5,741 nucleotides of DNA from JBFHES01 sp041584015 (GTDB lineage: Bacteria > Bacteroidota > Bacteroidia > Bacteroidales > M50B96). How positions within the stretch are numbered: position 1 is the first letter of the stretch; each line of letters starts with the position of its first letter. Below, one piece after another: positions 1 through 5,156 of the stretch. The position numbers and the translations under genes were made by a program. The stretch covers positions 1-5,741 of the forward strand of contig JBFHES010000278.1 of assembly GCA_041584015.1 (NCBI GenBank). Reading direction: 5' to 3'. The notes beneath the pieces are model-generated. The model saw only the letters and a list, made by a program, of their open reading frames with translations. It ran no database searches and had not been told where the DNA came from.

Positions 1-1
1 C

Positions 2-334
2 GAAGGCCTGAAAGCCATTATGCATAATAAAACAGATTCTACCGAAAGCCTTTCTTTACGTTCAAAATTTATTAACGCAAATGAAGTCTTCAAACTTCGT
101 TATAATCGAAGCAAATATGATTGGGCCAATCTTATAGATTCCGATTCTGAAGTTGATTTAAATTCTGAGATTCCATTTTTAACCTTCACCTACCAACCAA
201 CAACAAAAGACAACCCTAATCATTGGATATTTTGCGCCTTGCCAAAACTAGCTAGAGATTATAAAAACTGGCACAGTTTAGTTTCGGTTAAGCACTTTTT
301 CATCTTCTTTATAAAATTTGATGACGCTGAATAG
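2..334 (+). CDS. Hypothetical protein, probably 3' part of a longer gene (5' end outside window)
   Basis: I do not recognise this protein. The reading frame is open from base 2 to the TAG at 332-334. The first ATG is at base 20 (104 residues from there), but six codons before it (EGLKAI) are also open up to the window edge and no Shine-Dalgarno is visible, so the real start probably lies outside. The protein is polar, without a signal peptide or clear membrane segment. It has an aromatic-rich C-terminal half (PFLTFTYQP, NHWIFCALPK, HFFIFFIKF) that looks like beta-strands of a small soluble domain. It is the only plus-strand gene supported here and converges on the DUF3820 gene 39 bases away. 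It could also be a degraded fragment of a larger gene. Confidence that it is coding is moderate, and I propose no function. Confidence 0.5.
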   Translation, partial: EGLKAIMHNKTDSTESLSLRSKFINANEVFKLRYNRSKYDWANLIDSDSEVDLNSEIPFLTFTYQPTTKDNPNHWIFCALPKLARDYKNWHSLVSVKHFFIFFIKFDDAE

Positions 335-363
335 AAGCTTACTCAAATAGCATGCTGCGCCCT

Positions 364-398
364 GAAGGCAACATTATACTTGCCTTCTTAGCTCTTTT
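364..398 (+). terminator. Possible intrinsic terminator of the plus-strand ORF
   Basis: GAAGGCAA (364-371) pairs perfectly with TTGCCTTC (380-387) around an 8-base loop. It is followed on the plus strand by a T-rich but interrupted tract (TTAGCTCTTTT). It lies 30 bases after the plus-strand stop codon. It overlaps the 3' end of the convergent DUF3820 gene, whose TAA stop falls in the loop. On the minus strand no T-tract follows, so it should act mainly on plus-strand transcripts. The broken T-tract makes strength uncertain. Confidence 0.4.
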
Positions 399-595
399 AA
401 CAAATACTCAAGTCCATTGAGTTTAATCTCATACAAAGTCCCAAGCAACACACCCATGCGTCCATTGGGAAATCCTTTTTGATGATACCATACAAGATAT
501 GGCTCAGGAAGATCACAAATGGTTCGTCCCTTAAATTTTCCGAAAGGCATTTTCATAGTTACCAAATCGGTTAAAATCGTTTTATCTAATTGCAT
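374..595 (-). CDS. DUF3820 family small protein
   Basis: A 73-residue soluble protein with the hallmarks of the DUF3820 family: MPFGKFKG at residues 16-23, DLPEPYLVWYHQKGFPNGRMG across residues 28-48, and EIKLNGLE near 56-63. The family is widespread, short and usually annotated as hypothetical or as a putative quorum-sensing-regulated virulence factor; its biochemical role is not something I can state. Length is normal for the family. The ATG at 593-595 is the chosen start. It lies 33 bases after the stop of the three-PH-domain protein on the same strand, with no obvious promoter or terminator between, so co-transcription is likely. A functional link to the PH-domain genes is not evident. 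Family assignment is confident; function is not. Confidence 0.85.
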   Translation of the reverse strand: MQLDKTILTDLVTMKMPFGKFKGRTICDLPEPYLVWYHQKGFPNGRMGVLLGTLYEIKLNGLEYLLKELRRQV

Positions 596-628
596 TGTTC
601 TCGAAATAATTATTAGCGCCTGAGCTGC

Positions 629-2125
629 TTACATCCACGGTTCATTGGTAGATTCAACTTTGTATAAAAGATAATTATAAAGTTCTATCGCTAGCTCTTC
701 CTCAATAAATGGCATTACAAGGGTTTTACCTCCAGCTGTATGAATTTTAATGGTCGCCAAATTTCTTCGACGTTGAAAAATAGATTGTTTGAATTTAACA
801 CATAGCACCTTAAAATTGTACATTCTTGAGAACTCCTGCCCTATGGTTCCTTTAGAACATTCAATCAATTCTTCGCTAATTTTAAAGTAGCGCTTTTTTA
901 CTGCCATATAACTAAAAATGAAACTCAGCAAAAACCAAGTGCCAGCCAGAAGCATTACAACTAAATTTTCGTAGCCGATAAAAACCACCGGTATCAATGG
1001 CAACCATCCTCTTAAAAACCAAATTTTAAAGAGGTAAGATTGATGTGTAAAATATTGATCCCAAACAGGCTCCTCCTCTATCTTAAAAATTTCTCTATTA
1101 ATTAGCTGCTGATTGTTTTCATTGCAACCGGGAATGGTAATGCGTTGTTTCTTTTTTGTTTCGCCACTGCTGGCCTGAGCCAATGTGATTGTAACAATGC
1201 CCATTAACTTCTTTATAGGATTTGTAATCCATGACACCACCTGTATTTTGGGGTACGGAATGGTGACACTCTTTTTTGTAAACAACCCCGATTGAATGAT
1301 GAATTCATTTTTGGCTTTGAAAAACTTAAAGTCATAAAAGATCAAGAAGGTAACGACAAATGAGAATAAAAAGCCTCCGATTAGCATGGCCATTATTAGT
1401 ATACCTAACATGCTAAAGCTTTGTGAGATTACAAACTCACCAACCTCATCGCTACTGATCTTATATTGCTCAGAGAAATAATCCTGCAGTTGATTGTAAA
1501 AACTGAAAATAAGAGCCAGTAACAAAAGTGAATTTCTTAAATGATTTTCGCTTAAAGCTACCTTAATCAGCTCGTCTGGTCGTAGACCAAAAACCTTGTA
1601 TTTACTTTCACTAGCAATTTTTTTATGCTCAACATTTTCCTCAACTTCATCCTGTTCCTTATCAACAGAAAGCACTTCCTGCAATGCTTTAGCCTGTGCT
1701 AAGGTTAGCGCAACCAGCTTTAACTCCTTTTGCGCCGATCCAGCCGTATCAATCTCCAGCGCCACAACCTTGAGCATTTGCTGCCAAATATTCTGCTTTA
1801 TATTAATTGTTTGAATGCGCTCCAGTGGAATGGAGAGCTTCACCTTTTTCAAGTAACCACTTTTAACCACAAACTCATTCTTCTCAATATAAAACCAATA
1901 ATGATAAAACGACAGGATGGCATTGGTTAAGACGAGTAAGAGAAGAAAACCCAAAGCCAGGTAAATGTAGATACGCATTTCTTCCGGCACAGATTTATTC
2001 TTAAAAACGTACACAAGAATCATTGGCCAAAAAGCTTTGAAAAACTTACGTGCAGATGAGATAAAGAAAAGAACAAGCCCCTTAGTTGCTTGTCTTGATG
2101 GATTTGAAAAGTCGTGATTACTCAT
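629..2125 (-). CDS. YdbT-like membrane protein with three bacterial PH (bPH_2/DUF304) domains
   Basis: A 498-residue integral membrane protein, the usual size for YdbT-like proteins. Membrane segments are seen near residues 51-72, 199-215, 235-264 and 371-407, with a possible additional one near 17-41. Three PH-type domains alternate with them: about 76-152 (YWFYIEKNEFVVKSGYL), 265-345 (KAKNEFIIQSGLFTKKSVTI) and 411-488 (RYFKISEELIECSKG). Domains 1 and 3 share the strand motif ending in DTAGS or HTAGG, and domain 2 has the related AQASSG. An acidic, charged linker (about 152-172) follows the first domain. The ATG at 2123-2125 overlaps the end of the upstream YdbS-like gene by 8 bases, indicating translational coupling; a GTG two codons earlier (2129-2131) is also possible. 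The YdbS/YdbT pair is known in Bacillus and other bacteria as co-encoded membrane proteins whose function is poorly defined, so no reaction or ligand is proposed. Confidence 0.85.
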   Translation of the reverse strand: MSNHDFSNPSRQATKGLVLFFISSARKFFKAFWPMILVYVFKNKSVPEEMRIYIYLALGFLLLLVLTNAILSFYHYWFYIEKNEFVVKSGYLKKVKLSIPLERIQTINIKQNIWQQMLKVVALEIDTAGSAQKELKLVALTLAQAKALQEVLSVDKEQDEVEENVEHKKIASESKYKVFGLRPDELIKVALSENHLRNSLLLLALIFSFYNQLQDYFSEQYKISSDEVGEFVISQSFSMLGILIMAMLIGGFLFSFVVTFLIFYDFKFFKAKNEFIIQSGLFTKKSVTIPYPKIQVVSWITNPIKKLMGIVTITLAQASSGETKKKQRITIPGCNENNQQLINREIFKIEEEPVWDQYFTHQSYLFKIWFLRGWLPLIPVVFIGYENLVVMLLAGTWFLLSFIFSYMAVKKRYFKISEELIECSKGTIGQEFSRMYNFKVLCVKFKQSIFQRRRNLATIKIHTAGGKTLVMPFIEEELAIELYNYLLYKVESTNEPWM

Positions 2126-2630
2126 GTGCACTAACCGTTTTGCTGAGATAATCTTTTATTTGCTGGGCTTCTTCGGGCGATAATCCATTTATTGATAAAT
2201 CGCTTGCCGCCCCTCCAGCGGTAAATACCTTTAGTTTGGCAATGGAGAACATGCGGGATAAAAAGCCTTCGCGAATTTCGCTGTGCTGAATCCGGTTGTA
2301 TGGAATGGCCGTAACTTTATGCATGATTAAACCTGTTCTAAACAAAATGTCATGTTCGCGCAACAGGTAGCCTTTGCGTTTGAATCCTAGAAAATTAAGT
2401 ACTAAACGCAACATATACAACAAAGCTAAAACACCAAGCACGTAAATTAAGCTCTCCAGATCGAAACGTTCCTCCACGTAAAAGAGATAGAGGATAATTG
2501 CGATTGGAACCAATAGAAAAACGGTCCATTGAATATTTATTAAGGTTCGGTACGATCGCTTTAGTGACTTAAATTCTAAAGTTTCGAACGTTGGCAGTTC
2601 TTCGGTATTTATTGGATTATTTACAAACAT
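2118..2630 (-). CDS. YdbS-like membrane protein with one bacterial PH (bPH_2/DUF304) domain
   Basis: A 170-residue protein with two membrane helices (about residues 31-51 and 60-80) followed by one bPH_2 domain (about 84-160). The domain shows the family pattern: GYLLREHDILFRTGLI, the IPYNRIQH motif where partner proteins have IPxxRIQ, and KVFTAGGAASDL. This one-domain protein paired with the three-domain protein downstream is the classical YdbS-YdbT arrangement, and the two coding regions overlap. The frame stays open to a TTG at 2652-2654, but that codon lies inside the stem-loop of the preceding terminator, so the ATG at 2628-2630 is the better start. No convincing promoter is visible in the short gap upstream. 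Expression may depend on leakage through the terminator or on a promoter I cannot recognise. Confidence 0.87.
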   Translation of the reverse strand: MFVNNPINTEELPTFETLEFKSLKRSYRTLINIQWTVFLLVPIAIILYLFYVEERFDLESLIYVLGVLALLYMLRLVLNFLGFKRKGYLLREHDILFRTGLIMHKVTAIPYNRIQHSEIREGFLSRMFSIAKLKVFTAGGAASDLSINGLSPEEAQQIKDYLSKTVSAHE

Positions 2631-2640
2631 CTGTTGAGCT

Positions 2641-2665
2641 AAAAAAAGCGGCAATATTGCCGCTT
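2641..2665 (-). terminator. Rho-independent terminator closing the metal-binding gene unit
   Basis: Bases 2646-2665 form a perfect inverted repeat, AAGCGGCAATATTGCCGCTT. On the minus strand it gives a GC-rich stem (GCGGCA/TGCCGC plus two flanking A-T pairs) with an ATAT loop, followed directly by seven Ts (2647 to 2641). It lies 50 bases after the TGA stop of the barrel-HMA gene and just before the YdbS-like gene. It separates the two units and rules out the upstream TTG start for YdbS. A run of As also precedes the stem on the plus strand, but no T-tract follows it there, so minus is the working orientation. Confidence 0.88.
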
Positions 2666-2679
2666 AAATTTAAATAAAT

Positions 2680-2696
2680 CTGAGAGAAACTCTCAG
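2680..2696 (-). other. Second hairpin downstream of the barrel-HMA gene
   Basis: CTGAGAG (2680-2686) pairs perfectly with CTCTCAG (2690-2696) around a 3-base loop. It lies 18 bases after the stop codon of the barrel-HMA gene and 14 bases before the intrinsic terminator. The sequence after it on the minus strand (ATTTATTTAAATTT) is AT-rich without a clean T-tract, so it is probably an accessory or mRNA 3'-end stabilising hairpin rather than a full terminator. Confidence 0.5.
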
Positions 2697-2714
2697 CACC
2701 CCAATCATTTTTTA

Positions 2715-3971
2715 TCATTGATTCACAACCCTATATTTACAGCATTCGTGCAAATTGGCGTAGGCCTTATCACTGGCTATAATTTCTTCAGTATCGTGGC
2801 CTGCCTTGGCAAGCCTTTCCATTATTTTGTGCAGATCAATTTCTTCCTTGTGCTTAAGAGTCAACTCCTGGGTTGAAACATCCCAGCTGGCATATTTTAC
2901 ATTTCTGGAACGCATCGCAATTTTTTCAATTCTAAGCTTACACATACCGCAAATACCTGAGACATGCATGTTACTAACATTAAGCAATGTCAAGTCGTCA
3001 AACTGCACAGCTTTGGGTTTGATAAGCTCATTTATAACCGACGATGCGTTGAGGGTAATCATTCGTTTATTGCCTAATTGTCCGGTTCCGTTCTCCAGAT
3101 AATTCATGTATCTGACAACGGGTTGATCGTATGCTACTGCCACGCGAATACTTGAAAAAATGGTGTAGCTAAGTTCAGGCACCAGAAAGAAGATTTTACC
3201 ACCGGTACTTTGCTTTATCTCCGAGCCATTATCAACTCGTTTACCACGCCACTCGTACCTCCCCTGAAGGTTAAAACTTAAATCCTCGGTTAGTAGATAA
3301 TTTGCTCCGAGAGCTGCAACTGCAATATCGCCATACTTGTAGGTTGCCGATTCAGTCTCAATTTCATTTATGTATTCATAACTCCCAAATCCGAACATAG
3401 AGAAACGCGGACTAAATGCCTTTGACATGGAAATGGCCGGATTGAAACGCATGCTTCCTGTTGATGGTTGAAAATCGATTGGTAGAATGATACCATCATA
3501 TTGTTGATTTTTTGCCCCAATTGGGAACTTAACCGTTCCGATGACCGACATAGAGAATCGTTGCTCTTCCATGTTTAGAAAATTGTATCTTAAAGTCAGC
3601 CCAACATCACCCAACCCTCTGGCATATCTCTCATAATCCGACTCTGGGAAATATTCACTTTTTCGAATAAAAAATCCATTATCGATTGCTACTGCTAATT
3701 TGCTATTGATACCATATTCCAATTTTAATGATGAGAAATGGAAAGAAGATTCTTTGTAGATGAAGTCTGTTTTCTCCGATCCGTGATAATATGAATCGGA
3801 CAAACTGTTTTTGTACATGAACGCAACAGTAAATGCATTTTTACAAATGCCTCCGGAGCTACCATCTGTTGAGATGGGATTTCCAGCAGAACAGCATTGT
3901 GCTGTACTCTGAAGATTGCCAAATCCAGCAATCAGAAAAGTCAGAATAATTAAATGAATAATCAATCTCAT
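2715..3971 (-). CDS. Predicted outer-membrane beta-barrel protein with C-terminal HMA metal-binding domain and CCxY tail
   Basis: A 418-residue exported protein. Residues 1-25 form a signal peptide, with likely cleavage after STA-Q, so the mature protein begins almost at a Cys-Cys pair (QCCSAGNPIS, C26-C27), with a third Cys at 43. Residues 45-285 are a run of alternating beta-strands with aromatic ends and turn-rich loops (SSLKLEYGI, GDVGLTLRYNF, FSMFGFGSYEYI, LSFNLQGRYEWRG, LVPELSYTIF), typical of an outer-membrane barrel of the transporter or porin type. A linker leads to an HMA fold at about 326-395 with the metal motif GICGMCKLRIE (C341, C344) and a tail ending HECCKYR (C410-C411). HMA domains bind Cu(I) or other soft metals through CxxC. 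A barrel C-terminus is normally periplasmic, so the domain should face the periplasm. The gene starts 4 bases after the lipoprotein stop, so they are co-transcribed. The barrel family and the metal are inferred. Confidence 0.82.
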   Translation of the reverse strand: MRLIIHLIILTFLIAGFGNLQSTAQCCSAGNPISTDGSSGGICKNAFTVAFMYKNSLSDSYYHGSEKTDFIYKESSFHFSSLKLEYGINSKLAVAIDNGFFIRKSEYFPESDYERYARGLGDVGLTLRYNFLNMEEQRFSMSVIGTVKFPIGAKNQQYDGIILPIDFQPSTGSMRFNPAISMSKAFSPRFSMFGFGSYEYINEIETESATYKYGDIAVAALGANYLLTEDLSFNLQGRYEWRGKRVDNGSEIKQSTGGKIFFLVPELSYTIFSSIRVAVAYDQPVVRYMNYLENGTGQLGNKRMITLNASSVINELIKPKAVQFDDLTLLNVSNMHVSGICGMCKLRIEKIAMRSRNVKYASWDVSTQELTLKHKEEIDLHKIMERLAKAGHDTEEIIASDKAYANLHECCKYRVVNQ

Positions 3972-3975
3972 ATTT

Positions 3976-4347
3976 CTATTCGTAAAGGATGTAAATGGAG
4001 ATGGTGTCGGTAACCGAGCCTAGCTCATTTTCAACAGTGCAAGTAATTAGCTTATCACCAATGCAACAATCAGAGGCAGTATACTGCACGCTTGAGCGAT
4101 CTTCATTCATTGGTATTAAGTCGCCTAAATCAACATACCAGGTATAAGTTAAATCGCCACCATTAGCCTCACAATTAATAGTTGTTGGGTCTTTGCCGCC
4201 AAACATCACCACATCTTTTGTGGCAGTGATGCTAACAATCTCGGGAATGGTCATTTCGTCAACTGGTGTATCATTCGTTTCCTTCTCACAGCCAAACATG
4301 ATAAACACACCAAGAATGAGTAGCAACAAATAGCTAATATTCTTCAT
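3976..4347 (-). CDS. Small Ig/PKD-like lipoprotein with vicinal cysteines
   Basis: A 123-residue lipoprotein. Residues 1-19 are a hydrophobic signal peptide ending in the lipobox IMFG-C, with lipidation expected at C20, followed by an acidic and polar stretch (EKETND) of the kind found on Bacteroidota lipoproteins. Residues 33-121 resemble a single Ig-like/PKD beta-sandwich: an early Cys (TINCEA, C59), a central Trp (LTYTWYVD, W70) and a late Cys (ITCTVEN, C103) in the classic C-W-C order, suggesting a disulfide between C59 and C103. A separate vicinal pair, SDCCIG (C94-C95), is unexplained by that fold and echoes the Cys-Cys motifs of both neighbours. The frame extends upstream to a TTG at 4371 overlapping the previous gene, but the ATG at 4345-4347 puts the signal peptide directly at the N-terminus and is preferred. 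Gaps of 10 bases upstream and 4 bases downstream make it the middle gene of a co-transcribed unit. No specific family is recognised. Confidence 0.8.
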   Translation of the reverse strand: MKNISYLLLLILGVFIMFGCEKETNDTPVDEMTIPEIVSITATKDVVMFGGKDPTTINCEANGGDLTYTWYVDLGDLIPMNEDRSSVQYTASDCCIGDKLITCTVENELGSVTDTISIYILYE

Positions 4348-4357
4348 ATTTATAAAT

Positions 4358-5035
4358 CTATAGTTTAACAATCTGGTTTCTTGCTACAAGTGCACCTTCT
4401 GCATCTTTTAATACAATCAGGTATTTTCCATTGGGAAGGTTGCTTAAATCAATTGATTCAGAAACCCCAATGTCTTCAGCTAAAACTTCGTCTCCTAGCA
4501 TATTGTAAACATGAGCAGAACTATTATCTATAGTTGCCTGCGAACTAAAATGCAATGTGCCACTACACGGATTTGGATAGTAGCTGAACAGATTTTCGAT
4601 GCCTACATGTTGCAATTGCAAAGGCGTAAGCCATATATTCATTATGGATAAGTATCCGACTTGCACATTTGAATAATCAATCTCATGCACATATTCACAG
4701 CATGTACCGATAAGATGTTGATAGGCGCCCTCATCGGCGGGATACCATTCCGTATCATATCCCGACAACGCGATCGCTGCCATAATATGAAATAAATCGG
4801 TTAGGGTATTATCATAAGTAACCTCGGTTTGATCCAGGCCTACATCCCATTTTGTTTCCACTACACCAGCAACAGAATTCCCAGCCTCTTCAATGGTTAA
4901 CAAGCAGGTATAGCAGTTACCTGTAGTTTTAAAAATGTGAGTTGACAAATTCTCTGATGCACTTACCTGAAAAGATGTAGCAGTTATCAGCAAAAGTACA
5001 ATAGCAGATAAGAAGGAAGTAGCTTTTCTATTCAT
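4358..5035 (-). CDS. Secreted HMA-like metal-binding protein with T9SS C-terminal sorting domain
   Basis: A 225-residue exported protein. Residues 1-26 are a signal peptide (basic start, long hydrophobic core, VSA cleavage site). Residues 31-100 resemble an HMA domain with the metal motif TGNCYTCLLTIEE (C41, C44). It is followed by WDV, GYDTEW and a tail AYQHLIGTCCEY (C112-C113), which parallels the C-terminus of the barrel-HMA protein two genes downstream. After a short linker, residues 153-225 are a type A T9SS sorting domain: YYPNPCSG, HVYNMLGDEV, IDLSNLPNGKYLIVL and a final QIVKL. Proteins with this tail are moved across the outer membrane by the type IX system and usually anchored at the surface or released. 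The Cys in PNPCSG (C157) is unusual for the family. This is the first gene of the three-gene unit, 19 bases after a recognisable promoter. A surface or extracellular role in capturing copper or a similar thiophilic metal is inferred. Confidence 0.85.
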   Translation of the reverse strand: MNRKATSFLSAIVLLLITATSFQVSASENLSTHIFKTTGNCYTCLLTIEEAGNSVAGVVETKWDVGLDQTEVTYDNTLTDLFHIMAAIALSGYDTEWYPADEGAYQHLIGTCCEYVHEIDYSNVQVGYLSIMNIWLTPLQLQHVGIENLFSYYPNPCSGTLHFSSQATIDNSSAHVYNMLGDEVLAEDIGVSESIDLSNLPNGKYLIVLKDAEGALVARNQIVKL

Positions 5036-5053
5036 AGGACAATATTTTCAAAA

Positions 5054-5081
5054 CAAAGTTATCAATCCACTCTGCTCTCAA
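5054..5081 (-). promoter_or_regulatory. Bacteroidota-type promoter for the metal-binding gene unit
   Basis: On the minus strand TAACTTTG (5061 to 5054) is a perfect match to the Bacteroidota -7 element TAnnTTTG. A TTG (5081 to 5079) precedes it by 17 bases and fits the -33 element. Transcription would begin about 5 bases further on, giving a leader of only about a dozen bases before the ATG at 5035. No Shine-Dalgarno is present, which is normal in this phylum. Confidence 0.72.
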
Positions 5082-5124
5082 TTCAGTTGTCTCATTGAAT
5101 GCAACGACCAGCTAATGATTGTAA

Positions 5125-5139
5125 TCGGAAAATTTCCGA
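5125..5139. promoter_or_regulatory. Palindrome, candidate operator upstream of the promoter
   Basis: TCGGAAA (5125-5131) and TTTCCGA (5133-5139) are perfect inverted repeats around one central base. The centre lies about 84 bases upstream of the predicted transcription start of the HMA unit, and 18 bases past the end of the regulator gene. The arms are too close together to make a stable hairpin, and no T-tract follows, so a dimeric regulator's binding site is more likely than a terminator. It does not match the Crp (TGTGA) or Fnr (TTGAT) half-sites, so assigning it to the adjacent Crp/Fnr protein is only inference. Confidence 0.45.
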
Positions 5140-5156
5140 CATAAATCGTAGCTTAA

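Noticed and set aside
1596..1930. Two plus-strand ORFs of 66-72 residues
   Set aside because: They lie inside the YdbT-like gene on the opposite strand and their translations are low-complexity without domain features; they are shadows of that gene.
2631..2654. TTG-initiated N-terminal extension of the YdbS-like protein
   Set aside because: The extension lies within the terminator stem and T-tract, and a normal ATG follows at 2630.
2664..2714. Promoter for the PH-domain genes
   Set aside because: TAAATTTA resembles a -7 element in seven of eight positions, but no -33 element lies at a suitable distance and the start would fall in the terminator hairpin.
2806..3102. Plus-strand ORF of 98 residues
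   Set aside because: It is antisense to the HMA end of the barrel gene, whose reading frame is strongly supported by motifs.
3725..3931. Minus-strand ORF of 68 residues in another frame
   Set aside because: It overlaps the signal peptide and first strands of the barrel gene, which are convincing; no domain features.
4348..4371. TTG-initiated extension of the lipoprotein
   Set aside because: It would put eight polar or aromatic residues before an otherwise standard signal peptide; the ATG at 4347 fits better.
5084..5105. GTTG...CAAC interrupted inverted repeat and CATTGAATG near the promoter
   Set aside because: The arms are only four bases and are expected by chance in AT-rich DNA; the palindrome at 5125-5139 is much stronger.
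5125..5139. The palindrome as a terminator for the regulator gene
   Set aside because: Only a short stem is possible once a loop is allowed, and no T-tract follows on the minus strand.
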